DNA of 64,000 nucleotides from Amaurobius ferox (lineage: Eukaryota > Arthropoda > Arachnida > Araneae > Amaurobiidae), in the NCBI GenBank assembly GCA_951213105.1, contig OX578145.1:6065191-6129190 (forward strand). The letters are read 5' to 3'. The position numbers and the translations under genes are program-made. The notes below the pieces were generated by a model. That model saw only the letters and a program-made list of their open reading frames with translations, was not told the origin of the DNA and searched no databases. Every line of letters begins with the position of its first letter. The first letter of the stretch is position 1. This document shows, in pieces, positions 11,725-23,048 of the stretch.

Positions 11725-13127
11725 CACTGGCGTAAAATAAAATCCCAACACCAAGAAGGAGTTGTGCTAGATAAAAGAAATTTGGGAGGCTCGTTTGCAC
11801 ATATGAAAGATGACTCTTATTCAAATTTCGAGCTAGACGAATAAGAGTGGCGCTAGTAGCGCCACTATGATCATGAAAATCACGTGTGCTTTAAATACTT
11901 TGTGAGCATTATTTATCTTCCAGATTGGACGTTGTGAGCTAGGTTTGAGTCAGGAATGCCTTTAAGGAGACGAATAAGGCAGTATCAGCAGCTTAGTGAG
12001 TTTGAACAAGGCCGTATAATAAGGCTACGAGAAGGTGGATTTTCTTTCCACGATATTTCAGAAAGACTTGGCAGGGATGTCCACTGTGCATGATTGTTGG
12101 CAGCAGTGGTCACGGGAAGGCACTGTCTCAAGAAGACCGGGGTCCGCCCGCACACGGGCCACTACTGAGAGGGAAGACCGCCGTACTCGCTGCATGGCTG
12201 TGGCGGGTCGTACTGCATCTGCAGCAGCAATTAGAGCTTCTGATTAGCCCCAGAGTGACACAGCGAACTGTAAGAAATCGATGACTTGAGGAACAGTTCA
12301 GAGCCAGACGGCTTGTAGCGTTCAGACCATTCACTCCGAATCACTGTCATCTGCAACGCCAGTGGTATCAAGCTAGAGCTCATTGGAGGGCGGAGTGGAG
12401 ATCTGTTGTATTCCCAGATGAGAGCCGTTTCTATCTTGGTGCCAGTGATGGTCGTATGTTAGTAAGAAGGAGGCCAGGTGAGCGCTTGGAACTAAGCTGT
12501 CTGCGGGGTAGACACGCTAGGCCTACACCAGGAGTTATGGTCTGGGGAGTCATTTCCTATGACAGCAGGAGCACTCTCGTCGTTATCCCGAGCACATTGG
12601 CAGCAAATTTGTACATCAGAGTGGTGATTGAACCGGTTGTGCTGTCATTCATGAGCAGTATTCAAGAGAGTGTTTTCCAGCAATATAATGCTCGTCCTCA
12701 TACCGCTGCTGTCACCCAACGTGCTCTACAGAGTGTCGACATGTTGCCTTGTCCTGCGAAATCACCAAATCTTTCTCCCATAGAGAACGTATGGGACATT
12801 ATTGGAAGCGTCATCCACAACCAGCATTAACCGTTACTGATTTGGCTGACCAAGTGCAACAGGCATGGAACTCCATCCCACAAAATGACATACGGCACCT
12901 GTACGACACAATGCATGCACGTTTGCATTCAAAATCGTGGCGACTACAGCGGTTATTAATGAACCACCATTTCACATTTGAAATGGCTCTTCTCGCGCAT
13001 ACTTTAACCTGTGACCTTGAAACTTTAATCAAATAAGTATGTTACCTACACAATTGCTTTGCTTAAATTTCATTCCTCTAAACTAATTTCTTTTTGGTGT
13101 TGGGATTTTATTTTCCGTCAATGTAGT
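11725..13127 (+). mobile_element. Tc1-like transposon, decayed
   Basis: The ends carry a shared inverted motif, AAAATAAAATCCCAACACCA, close to the borders (left near 11734, right near 13096), and the insertion lies at TA. The length of about 1.4 kb fits Tc1-family elements. The transposase gene is on the + strand and broken by frameshifts. Confidence 0.85.
11956..12970 (+). pseudogene. Tc1-like transposase, frameshifted
   Basis: It starts MPLRRRIRQYQQLSEFEQGR with a helix-turn-helix (GGFSFHDISERLGRDV). It shifts frame near 12080, picks up stops around 12247-12450, and continues with FPDESRF, the GVMVWGVISYD block, QQYNARPHTA and NLSPIENVWDIIG, with a further shift near 12825. The usual catalytic Asp of QQDNARPHTA is Tyr here. 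First Asp (FPDES) and final Glu (IENVWD) are retained. It is non-functional. Confidence 0.88.
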
Positions 13128-13373
13128 ATAAAACTATGTCATCCACGAAGATTAGTAAAATGTTTCGTACTTCATAATTAATAAAACAGTGTTATGAAGA
13201 ATGTCCTCTCATGTAATCTTAAAATGTTGCTTCATAGTTCGATTAGGCAATTGGTAGTCAAAAGAGAAAATGCCACACTACTATTTCTAATAACATGCTA
13301 TCCTTACCACTTTAGCCACAAAAAGATCACCGCACAAAAAGAAAATTCTTTCCATTCGAGTTAAAATAGAGTC

Positions 13374-13946
13374 GATGATGAAGGATACTAGGAAACAGTA
13401 GCTCTCGGTGACCCTGTAAACTCTCGGTTTACAGGGTCAGTTCCGCACCACTGGAAGTCGTCCATGGACGATCCAGCTGAGTCCTCGGAGGAAGATATGT
13501 GCTTAAGCCAGTCCGTCCGCCCAGAATCGACTCAACATCAAAGATTAATTGAATGACTCAAGTGCCACACACACCACACCCCCACGGAACAGCTGAGGAA
13601 GCTGAAAAACTCGGGACTCTTCAGGGGAACTTCCCCTAATTGAAGAAACCCAAGCTGCAAAACCCCTTCTCCAAATGGAGTACAGGGGCGACCATGAAGA
13701 ACGGGAGACGATGAATGTCGGATGCAGTGACTGCTTTATATGTCGAAAATAGCCGAGTTCAATGTCACCAAAGTTTGATAATTTTGCAGAGAATTTCGAC
13801 TTTCTACCCCTCGGTAGTTATGCAGAAGCAGCACACAACTTAAAGAGGCGCTGTCGGAAACCTGTATTGCTAGGTTAACTTAACCTATGAAAATAACTAT
13901 AAACTAAAACTAAGAAGGGTCGGGGGGGGGATGATGAAGGATACTA
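13374..13946. mobile_element. Retroposon-like insertion with 17-bp target duplication
   Basis: The sequence gatgatgaaggatacta occurs exactly at 13374-13390 and 13930-13946, flanking a 539-bp insert. The insert is GC-richer than its surroundings. It begins with a 13-bp perfect hairpin (13409-13421 with 13427-13439, TGACCCTGTAAAC) and ends in a G run. No coding frame or tRNA-like promoter was recognised. The long target duplication favours target-primed insertion, but the absence of a poly(A)-like tail is unusual. Confidence 0.65.
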
Positions 13947-14496
13947 ATATATTTTTTTCTCTTCGAAAAATATACTAAGATAAAATGAACAAAGATAAGG
14001 GGCGCCGAAGCACCCCCTCCTAAACGCGCAGCTTCTATACTCGACCCATTTTCTAGAGACTCAGAAAAGGCAAGGGAAAATCCCGCTCAAAGTTTTTAGA
14101 CAAGTTCCAAGAGCGAGATGACGAAAGGGAAGAAGAATTAGATCAAGTGATCCAATTCAAAGTCTGAACCGGAAATGCAGATGCGTCAATAAATAGCCAG
14201 AAGAGTGCGCTGTGACCCTGTTCAAGTGGAAAGCATTCACGGCCAGACGAGAATGAAAGACCTGTCATTGGAATGACAATTTAATTTAGAAAATAGGGCA
14301 AAATGACTTGTTAGTGAAATAAAAGCAATTTTGAATAATTAGAAATTAATGATATATAAAAAGTATTAAGTTTTGAATAATGAATAAAGTGTTGTGATGT
14401 GTCACAACACAAACCCATTGCTAAACAACTTTAATTTTACAGATCATTCCCAAAATCATAAAAACATCTTTCCAATCCAAAACATAAATATTGAAC
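13947..14496. other. Non-coding stretch, nothing recognised
   Basis: There is no long open frame, tRNA-like sequence or repeat match within the window. Composition is mixed AT-rich. Confidence 0.6.
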
Positions 14497-15765
14497 AAGA
14501 AAGATCAATCATGCAGAAAGCATTGATTAGGAAACACTTTCCAACTTCAATGCAATTTCATTTAAACATCTCTAAAATGCGATACATTCCTCGGTAATAT
14601 TTTAAAAATGATCACAATACTACATAAATTTATTACATTTGAAAACTTAAAAGTTCATCGAAAAAAATGAATTTCATTCAAATGACGTCAAAAATATAAA
14701 TCGCCTGGCTCCTCGGTAATGCTTTTAACATTATCATAACACTACAATAATTTACTATATTTGAAAACTTCATCAAAAGCAACTGAAATTTATTCAAATG
14801 ACGCCATCGAAATATAACACGCCTGGCTCTCTCTATAAAAGTAGCATTTCATTCATTAGTATTTTCCCATTTATTTCATTCATTAGTATTTTCCCATTCA
14901 TTTCATTCATCACAATACTATAATAATTTATTTTATTTAAAACTTAAGACCATGGAGGTACAACTAATTAAACTCTATGCTTAAAACTTCATCGAAAAAA
15001 TCTTCCTTCTCTCTGTAAAATTAATGAATATATCATTCATATCAGTTATATTGCAGACTTCATAAGCTAAATAATTTTGCGTTAAAGAAATACAGCAATT
15101 CTTATACAACTCATTCAACATATTTTGCTGTTTACATTTTACATAAGTGAAAAATAGGCTTCGTTGTAGACACAATCAAATTTGGATGATTATTTAAACT
15201 CAAATATATTGTAATTGCGTTGTTTCAGTATGTAGATGCACAAAATTTAAGCAAAAATAAAGCGGTTTTAGGACGGATACAGCACTCAATATGAATTAAA
15301 AAGAACTTTAAAAATCACGATTTTGAGACAAGATGGATGCCATATATCATTTTGAAGTGGATCACGTGATCGCTTCATATAAGAGGTGTCATTATTATTT
15401 TAATTTTTATTTAAAAAACTACTGAATATATTTTGCTGAAATTTTTTTTATGTATTTTATGGGATAATTTGAATATTACCTAAAATTTTCGAAGCCATTT
15501 GTGAATTTCAAATCCGTTTAAAAAATGTTTGAAAAATTAGGTCTCATAGGGTTCATATGCATTTCATTTCTTCAACCCGGGTTCCATCCAAAACTAATTG
15601 GGTAATATTATTTATTTATATTCCCATAGGTCCCACAAACCGTCTGAACAACATACTAAAATTGCATTTTGATTAAGTCATTTTTGCGCAGTTATCACGC
15701 TAACGGACAGAGAGACAGAATGAACCAAGCCATAAACCCTTTTCAACTTTGCTGTAAAGTGTTAA
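14497..15765 (+). repeat. 1.2-kb dispersed repeat, copy 1
   Basis: It matches about 29320-30470 in the same orientation. The shared start is aacaagaaagatcaat and the shared end is gctgtaaagtgttaa, after a TAACGGACAGA/GACAGAATGAACCAAG tail. Copies differ by scattered substitutions and short indels, including a local duplication of ATTTCATTCATTAGTATTTT in this copy. It is non-coding. The tail resembles ends of old non-LTR elements. Confidence 0.8.
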
Positions 15766-16286
15766 TAAAAATGCTTTTGAGCACGATTATCCCTTAGGGC
15801 GCAAAATATTCAATGATAACGCAATTTCAAAAGACATTTCTGAAAACGATGTACTAATTTCATGCAGCGGTATACTAGAATAAAACAGCTTATACAAAAA
15901 TGCATAATTATTTACGAGGAATTTAAATCGAGTGCATGAAAAATAATTTTATAGTACAAAATTCCGAACTCCTAAATGCTTCAATAAATATACATGACTC
16001 AAATTGACTATGCCAAGATGTTAAAAGATGGACGCACAAAATGTTTCTGAAACACAACTATTAGATCGTTCTCAATGGAAATTAAAATGAGCTCCAGTAT
16101 TTAAGCTATGTGCATTATTATTGCGTTATTAGTGACGCACAATAAACCCAGTTCCAATGGAATGAAGTCGGCCAAGAACAAACAATATGTTGACAGAACC
16201 TTCAATAACTATGTAATCCTATGTAAAAAAATGAAACCACGAATAAATCTGTTACAAAATAATGACTCCCACGAAGTTATGACGCT
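15766..16286. other. Non-coding AT-rich stretch
   Basis: Nothing recognisable is present apart from short spurious frames. It ends at the target site of the SINE. Confidence 0.6.
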
Positions 16287-16604
16287 GAACATCCATAGTT
16301 GTTGTTGTTGTTGTTGAAACCCAGACCGTCCGACCTACCAGAAAGGTGTAAGGTAACTACTTGGACGGTCGGGAAGTGCCACCCAATTTAGACCGGAACC
16401 CAGTGGGGGAGGCATCCACAGGGACCGTACCCTCCTTCCCCTACCACCAACCTCTCGGAAGGACTTTCGGACCCACATGTTTAACGTGATCGTACTCCGC
16501 ATGAACACGGCGGCAGTTTTGGCAGTGACTGGAATCGAACCCGGGCCTACCGAGTGCAACTCCAGCGTGCTAACCAATGGGCTACCGCGCCCGAACATCC
16601 ATAG
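16287..16604 (-). mobile_element. tRNA-derived SINE with 12-bp target duplication
   Basis: The insertion (16299-16592) is flanked by exact copies of gaacatccatag (16287-16298 and 16593-16604). Read on the minus strand it starts with a tRNA-like head: an A-box-like TAGCCCATTGGTTAGCACGC and a B box, GGTTCGATTCC. It ends in a (CAA)n tail. The body matches the SINE at 19386-19659 and the fragment at 26140-26190. It is probably transcribed by RNA polymerase III when active. Confidence 0.9.
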
Positions 16605-17165
16605 TGGATAGCCTCCTACAAACAACCTAATCTGAAAACTGAACATCTAAAGAACCCTTATCTCGTAATTGTACCCAAATTTCATAAACAGCCGATTGTT
16701 TTTAGAGCCGTCACTTGTAGATCGAATCAAGCAAAGTAGACACTTTCCTTTTATTAAAGTTAAATGAAATTTATAGAGCCATTACTAATAAAAATTTGGG
16801 TAATCTATTGGGTAACAGCTAGGAATTGATAACAGGAATAAATAATGTTTGAAAAATTCATTGTCTATTCATGCGACTGATCTTTTTAAGAGTATGGATC
16901 GACACAAGACCCTTTTCGTATCAACATAGTACTACTCTGAAAAATAGGAGTCGTTTTCTTTCTCTGTTGTAGTCTACTTCAGTTTATTATGTTCAGTGAT
17001 TGTATACATCAAGGATCCTTCACCTATCTGCAGCAGAGGGGAAAATCCTCCGGCTCCTGTATCTGTACTTTTATGACACTTTTCATATGTAATGTTGTGC
17101 GATTTGAATCTGCCTTTTTGCTCTGTTTTGCATTTGAACTTTCATGATTTTGTGGAATGCCGCAG
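16605..17165. other. Sequence upstream of first recognised exon
   Basis: I see no promoter, start codon with signal peptide, or repeat match. A pyrimidine-rich stretch near 17110-17135 leads to the acceptor at 17165, so this is read as intron. The first exon(s) of the gene must lie outside the window or be unrecognisable. Confidence 0.5.
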
Positions 17166-17262
17166 GTGCGACTGTGCAAAGAGGATTTCCCCTTCGTGGT
17201 GGACGGCGACCCTTTTCTCAACATCGATTTGGATGGAAAGGAGGAGCTGCACCTCGAGAACG
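17166..17262 (+). CDS. FSTL5: FSTL5-like exon: pre-Kazal linker
   Basis: The acceptor is gccgcag and the donor is gtaagt at 17263. The 97-nt exon reads in the frame that ends with G, which completes an Asp codon with the next exon (GA[T]). It encodes an acidic linker containing VVDGDPFLNIDLDG and ELHLEN, just before the cysteine-rich module. The frame choice rests on the fit to the Kazal exon. There is no signal peptide. An ATG at 17157 is in frame, but a preceding exon is more likely than a start here. This is the least certain exon because the linker is poorly conserved. Confidence 0.7.
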
Positions 17263-17749
17263 GTAAGTGATGAATACAATGTAGATTTCTAGATATTTTT
17301 ATTACTCAAGATAACTGACTCTTGGCGGTCTTTTAATCCCCTTTCTAGAAGAAAGAATTGGGTTTATGTCTAAAATATTTTCCAACCAAAATGTAAAGCA
17401 TTTCGATTGGAAAAAAATAATTAAGCCTTACCTGGCTACGTAACATTTGTTACTATTTGGACTGCCTCGGTCCAGTCATAGAAGATCGAGAATACCAGAA
17501 GGGTTATTTCTATATGACAGAGCTATATCCATTTAGATAATTTTGTCGAAGATCAATGAACGAATTTTTACAAATACATTTTAGACATGAGTACGGGGAA
17601 GGAATTTTAAGAAAAAAAACTCCCCTAGAAGCAGCCATTTTGGCGTAATGGTTCCCAAATGACCCCCGTGAGCGTGGACTCAAGAAATGTGTATTAAATG
17701 ATGTTTAGAATTAATATTTTTACTTTTAATATTTTCAATATAATGGGAT

Positions 17750-18409
17750 TGTTTCAGATAGATTGAAACGGAGGAGAGGCTGTCGGAACCATTCTGGATG
17801 TTTAGATTATGTTCGGCAGCCTGATTAACAGCTTATGCAATGGCAGTCATTTCTGCCTGAAAAACCGTATCAAGTCTGCAACAGAGGACCTCATCCAATA
17901 CATCCTATTTAAAATGACACATGGCAAACCAACATTTGCATCCATTTTAAACTGTCTGTATAAATTAAAAAAAGAGTTAATATTAACAGAATAATTTGGA
18001 AAAGAAACAGTGCAGTTTGAAGGTAAAAAAACAGGGCTACTGAAATCAAATTGGGAAGGGAAGAAAATTTGAACCAGAAAGGACGCTTATTTGTTTCCCG
18101 AAAATATATTTTTTATATAAAATATTAATAACAAAGTGTATAGGTGGAATACCAAGAATGAAAAAAGTGAAATCCCCAAAAAAAAGTACAGCAGCCGGAA
18201 GGTATTTTTAGCAAAAATGTTCTCTGAAGAGAAATCAGTTTTTTAAATAGATCAGAATTTAGATTTTTTTCCCCTAACAATTTTGTGTTTAGGTTATTTT
18301 CAGCAGCCCGATCTACAGCCTATGCAATAGAAGTCATTTTGGACTGACTTTTGGATTTTGAAGTGTATTCTTTGCGGTCTGGAACAGAAGACCTCATCCA
18401 ATACATCCT
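17750..18409 (+). repeat. Tandem-duplicated intronic block (copy 1 and start of copy 2)
   Basis: The segment about 17807-18130 (CAGCCTGATTAACAGC... through ...TTTCCCGAAAATA) is repeated as 18292-18409 plus 19003-19215. The second copy is split by the insertion at 18410-18992. Divergence is moderate, so the duplication predates that insertion. Confidence 0.7.
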
Positions 18410-19002
18410 GGGGAATCGTGTTGGCTGCTGCTTTAAACTATAGGGTCGATACAATTTTACACTGTTCCATATTTTATGTGACATTTCCCCTTGACTCAAT
18501 CCATCTGTCTGAAATGATTGGATCTCTTTGCTGCAGGGTGGATCATGGTTCAATTGACAACTACTTAATGAACCTATTTCTTTCCTTCTCACTTTAGGCT
18601 GTTTGTATAAATTTTTCTATTGTTATATTTTATGCTTTTTTTAATGCGTTTAATAGTATTTTGGTGTCTCTTATTGGATCGTCATTTATTATTTAAAAGG
18701 AGTTTTAAAAATTTCTGCTTTTTTTTATTTAAAAAGAATTTTCCTTGCAATGGGGATTTTAAATGATTTGAATTGACATCATTTTTTTATCCATTCCAAC
18801 TGTTTCCAACGTGTTTTTTTCCTTTGGTTTCTTTCGTATTGTTTTCTGTCTGTATTGCATTTCTATGTATATTGCCTTTGTATGTTTGTGTATTGTTATT
18901 TCTGTGTTTATCCTGACCGTTCTCTGTAACTGCTCCATACCCTTTGGGTGAGCTGGACTGATTTATTTAATACAGGATGTATTAAATAAATAAATACATC
19001 CT
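18410..19002 (+). mobile_element. 5'-truncated non-LTR retroelement with target duplication
   Basis: The insert 18410-18992 splits a duplicated intronic block. It is flanked by exact aatacatcct at 18400-18409 and 18993-19002. It ends in an AT-rich (AAATA/TAAA) tail after a T-rich 3' region. No clear reverse-transcriptase motif is left, so I infer a truncated LINE from the tail and the target duplication only. Confidence 0.65.
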
Positions 19003-19374
19003 GTTTAAAAATGCAAGTGGCAAACTATCATTTGCATTCAGTTTAAAACCGTCTGTATACATTTCATACCGTTAATATTATCGGACCAATTTAGAAAAGA
19101 AACAGTAAAACATCAGAGATTGAAGTCACATTGAGAAGCATTGAATTGAGCATTTGAATCAGAAAAGAATATATTCTTTGTTTCCAGAAAATAATAAAAA
19201 AAAATTATTAAACATGGAAAGGGAGGGTTTGACGATCGAATGAGGTTGAAATGGGTTATAATCCTTATCTAGCTAACCGAAGGTCGTGAGCATTCTTGGA
19301 AGGGTGGAGAATGTGGGTCATTATCAAACGTTTTTTTCCCCCCTTCATGTTGACGCCGATCCAAAGTTTTGGTA
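19003..19374 (+). repeat. Remainder of duplicated intronic block
   Basis: Positions 19003-19215 continue copy 2 of the block, aligned with 17915-18130. The rest (19216-19374) is unremarkable intron. Confidence 0.6.
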
Positions 19375-19670
19375 GGCACTCAACGCAAGACAAAGATAGC
19401 CCAGTCGTTAAAGCGTTCAGACCCAGGTTCGATTCTCGCCGACCCAAACTATCTCCGGGCTGATGCGGAGTATGGGTACTTTAAATCTGTAGATCCAAAA
19501 GTCCATCAGAGAGGGGATGACTTAGGGAAAGAATGACACGATTCCCGTGGTTGCCAATCCCACTGCGTTTCGATTGAAATTGGGTAGCACTATCCCGACT
19601 GTCCAAACAATTACCTTACACCTTCAGGTAGGGCAGACAGTCTGGGTATGAAAAACAGGGGCACTCAACG
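19375..19670 (+). mobile_element. tRNA-derived SINE with 11-bp target duplication
   Basis: The insert 19386-19659 lies between exact copies of ggcactcaacg (19375-19385, 19660-19670). The head has an A-box-like TAGCCCAGTCGTTAAAGCG and the B box GGTTCGATTCTCG. The body (ATTGGGTAGCAC ... CTTACACCTTCAGGTAGG) matches the minus-strand SINE at 16299-16592. It sits in the intron between exons 1 and 2 of the gene. Confidence 0.88.
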
Positions 19671-20155
19671 TTTTGAAATGGTTTTGATTTAAAACCATGA
19701 CGTGCCATAAAATTCTCTTATTCATTTTCTTTTTCATCCATTTACAATGACGATAGCACCGGAGACGCGGGTAACAAACACCTTCCGCGTGGAAAGTGGC
19801 ACCGAGATACATGAGCAAATTCGGAAATTAAAAGAAAAATCTGTGAAATATATAAAAATTCTCTTAAAATGCACATTACGAAATAATAGTTGAAACAAAA
19901 AATACTTCAGATATTTTTATAATACGAATTTATTTTATGAAAGGAAATGAACGCAAATATTTTTTTTCTTCTACTTTTTTATTATTTTCTGTAATGAAAA
20001 TTCTGATCCTCACTATTCCTGTAGCGTTGGAAACGCAAATATAGAAATATTGCAAATGTGAAACGGTGTCAGATCCTAGCCTGGTGGAGGCAACTTCACA
20101 TATTACGGACGTAGTATGTACGAAACCCGTAAAGTGGGCTATACACAGTGTTTCT
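19671..20155. other. Intronic stretch, nothing recognised
   Basis: AT-rich with short T runs near 19960-19985. No element boundaries or coding motifs are seen. Confidence 0.5.
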
Positions 20156-20372
20156 TTTAGGCATACCTCCGGGGGTACTCAACCCTCCCGGAGACGAGTA
20201 TTCGCCCCCCCCCCCCGAGTCATTTTAAGTTAACCTAGTTTCTATTTATGTCACACAGAATTTTGATATATTTATATAGGGCAAATAGAAAACTTGCCCC
20301 CCCTAAAATTTCATTCGCCCCCCCCCCCCTAACCGGCCAAAGATTTCTGGAAGAAACACTGGTTGCACACTG
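20156..20372 (-). repeat. Inverted repeat upstream of the Kazal exon
   Basis: This is the reverse complement of about 21570-21752. Shared features are the motif GGCATACCTC at one end, C runs, and GGGCAAATAGAAAAC. The right-hand copy lies just inside the left end of the large hAT-like element. The pair flanks exon 20566-20793. Confidence 0.75.
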
Positions 20373-20565
20373 TTTTGAAAGAATGTAAGGGGTACTAAAT
20401 ATCTTCTCCCGTATTCCGCCTTGCTTTTGTACGGATCGAAGTACATCTTTCATGGAGGAATTTCAATATGCTGGGCAGCACTCTATGGGCTGAATCTTTT
20501 TTGAGAATTCTTCGCGTTGCGGTTCAACCGAATCAGACTGAACTAACTTTATTTTCTCCCACCAG

Positions 20566-20793
20566 ATCCCTGTTCCACGACCGTGTGCGGACGAGGGCGA
20601 GAGTGCCAGCTGAGCGCCCTGGGCGAGGCGGTGTGCGTGTGCCGGCGCCCCTGTGATGTGAAGAGCCACCGGCGCCCCGTCTGTGGCTCCGACGGCCGCT
20701 ACTACAGCAGCCACTGCGAGCTCCACCGGACTTCGTGCCTCGAAGGGAAGGAGGTCCTCGTGGACAGGAGAGACGCCTGCCTCAAGAGGAAGG
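20566..20793 (+). CDS. FSTL5: FSTL5-like exon: follistatin/Kazal module
   Basis: The acceptor is ttctcccaccag and the donor is gtgagc. The 228-nt exon is symmetric (phase 1-1). It encodes a complete follistatin-type module: an N-terminal cysteine hairpin (DPCSTTVCGRGRECQ ... AVCVC) followed by a Kazal domain with RRPC, RPVCGSDGRYYSSHCELHR, SCLEG and a final DACL. Ten cysteines are visible, the expected number. In this family the Kazal-type fold is structural in an extracellular protein, and no protease inhibition is implied. Skipping this exon would remove the module without breaking the frame. Confidence 0.97.
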
Positions 20794-21500
20794 GTGAGCT
20801 CCAGTCTTTCAGACAATTCCCGTTCCCGTCATACTCTTGCGGCTTATGGAAACATCCTTACTTAAAAAATCCGAAACGTCCCGCGAGGAACATTTCCGAA
20901 GATTTGCCTATTCTAGGTCATCGAATAGGCAAGTCACAGCACCCTATTCTTTCTCGTCCCTTCAAGTTTACGTCTCTATACCTACTGTTTAAGTAAGGCT
21001 CGTGAGAAACTTACTAGAAAAATTTCACGTTTCTGCCTCAAAGGGTTAAGGATAGACGGGGATCCTAATGCTCTGGCATGAAGCTCTCTTAAGGAGGAGT
21101 TATGGAAATTTCTCTTTTCGGTAGGTCATGTGATTCTTTTAGAACATGCATTTTAATATTTTCGAAGTGGAAAGACTGCCGAGATACGATGGTCGTTCCT
21201 CTCATTATTCTCCTTCCCTCTTTAAATGCGAGCTACGAAAATATGTCTTGTCCTTTAACATAAAAAATAAAATATCATTTTTAACTACAGCGACTGGGGA
21301 GGCACAGGGATCGAGGAGATTCCTCCGTCCTTTTACGGATGGGTTGCTAAAATGCTGCTGGTGATGACCCATCACCCTCGATAAATATCTCGTGAAATTT
21401 CCTAGGTCGAGAATGTAGAGTGATCGTGCCCATCGTTTATCTCATCCCTTTAGAGGCGGGTTTTGGAAATATCCTAGTGTCTTTAGTGGTCACCTATGAG
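20794..21500. other. Intron with degenerate short-period text
   Basis: There is no gene. Phrases such as CTTTAGAGGCGGGTTTTGGAAATATCCT and CTCTTGCGGCTTATGGAAACATCC suggest an old degenerate repeat that resumes after 26601. This supports the idea that 21501-26592 is a later insertion into continuous sequence. Confidence 0.45.
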
Positions 21501-22319
21501 CAGGGCCGTATTAAGACACCTTGGGGCCCTAAGCAAAGAAAATGTTGGTGTTCCTTGATAGAAGGGGTGGCAGTGTTTCTTCAGGGCTTTTTGACCGAGG
21601 GGGCGAATGAAATTTTGGGGGGTAAGTTTTCTATTTGCCCCATAGAAATATATCTAAATGTTGTGTCACATATATAGAAACTAGTATAACATAAAATGTC
21701 CATGGGGGGAGGGGTGATATTCGTCTCCGAGGGGGCGAGGTATGCCTGAAAAAAATACTGTAATGATCCTCGCTTTCGCCGAAAAAAATTCCATTGGTTC
21801 TCCATAGGGCCTATATTATAAAAGAAAAATTTGTATTGTAATCCTCATTCAATCACCGAACGTTCTTTCAAAGATCTTGCCAACGCCCCTAGGTACATAT
21901 ATTTATCAAAATACTTCTACGCCAGGGGCGCAAGAACAGTGCCTGAACATGACATTTAAATCACAAATATATTAAACTTTGAAGAGTACAAAAAATCATG
22001 AAGACGGCTTTAGGGTTCCCTTGAGTGACCCCCGATGAAAAGTGTATGCCATGATATTCAGTACTTTTCTTTTGTATGACACCAACTTGCTACAAAACGG
22101 CAAGTTGATGTCATAATGAAAAGGATTTATCATTGCCAAGTTGGTTGATTGATTTAGTATTTTTAGGATAAAAATATATTTACTTAATATTAAAATATAT
22201 AAAAGAATTTACTTTATATTAAGAAAATGATTTTTATATGTAATTAAACATTTTTGATTTCCCTACGTACAAAGTATATATTATTATCCTTACATACAGT
22301 ACTTAGTTATACTAGTACT

Positions 22320-22460
22320 TATTACACTTAGTCTGTAAGGGAAGTATTGCGAAAACTCGTATTCAAGTTTTCGACGCAAAGGCATGTCTACGTTTTAAGC
22401 ATCCCTGAACTCGATTCGACAGTGTTTGAAGTGCTGAGTTTTTGAATGCGGATGAGGTAC
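22320..22460 (-). repeat. Inverted partner of the repeat at 24420-24600
   Basis: The text AAGTATTGCGAAAAC ... GTTTTCGACG ... AAGCATCCCTGA is the reverse complement of 24490-24565. A related tail appears near 48470-48540. It is probably the end of an old dispersed element present in both orientations. Confidence 0.6.
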
Positions 22461-23006
22461 CTTATTGAAGAATAGAGTGCTTTGAAACGTTTGGTATGAT
22501 TATTACAATAAAAAATACTGGAAACTTATTGATTTCCAATGTAAGCAAATGTTCAGAGGACTTTGAAATTTTCAATGAATTTAAAAAAATCTTTAAAAAA
22601 TTAGGACATTCAATAATGTTACATAAATACTCATTTCATACATAATATTTTTCATGAGAAAATGAATGACACCTATTTGAGAACGCAATCTTGAGATATT
22701 GTATGTTTTAATATATTGTATGTAACGTGTTCTCGAGATATTGTTATGTTTTTCAGATAAATGTATCAAAAAATTACATAAAATTAAAAAATAGTAAGTA
22801 TTGTCAATTATATTTACTTTCCATAAATTTGATAACATCAATCTTATGGATATAGTTCTTTCCAGTCACAAGAGAAGATACTTTTTACAATAGTTTTGTA
22901 TTTTGACGCCAAACGATCCGCCAATAGCCATTTATTTCACGGAATATTAATTAAATGATTGCATCTTGATGTGGATTTTTTCCGTGAGTATTTCATGTTT
23001 GGCTGA

Positions 23007-23048
23007 TAAAGCTAGCAAAAGTGGCAAATGTCACTTTTGCTAGCTTTA
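23007..23048. repeat. 17-bp perfect hairpin
   Basis: Arms TAAAGCTAGCAAAAGTG (23007-23023) and the exact complement (23032-23048) enclose an 8-nt loop. Confidence 0.85.

Noticed and set aside
16545..16595. tRNA-like sequence as a tRNA gene
   Set aside because: It is the head of a SINE with (CAA)n tail and target duplications; the tRNA fold is not complete.
20463..20816. 117-codon minus-strand frame over the Kazal exon
   Set aside because: Antisense shadow of a GC-rich exon, without motifs.
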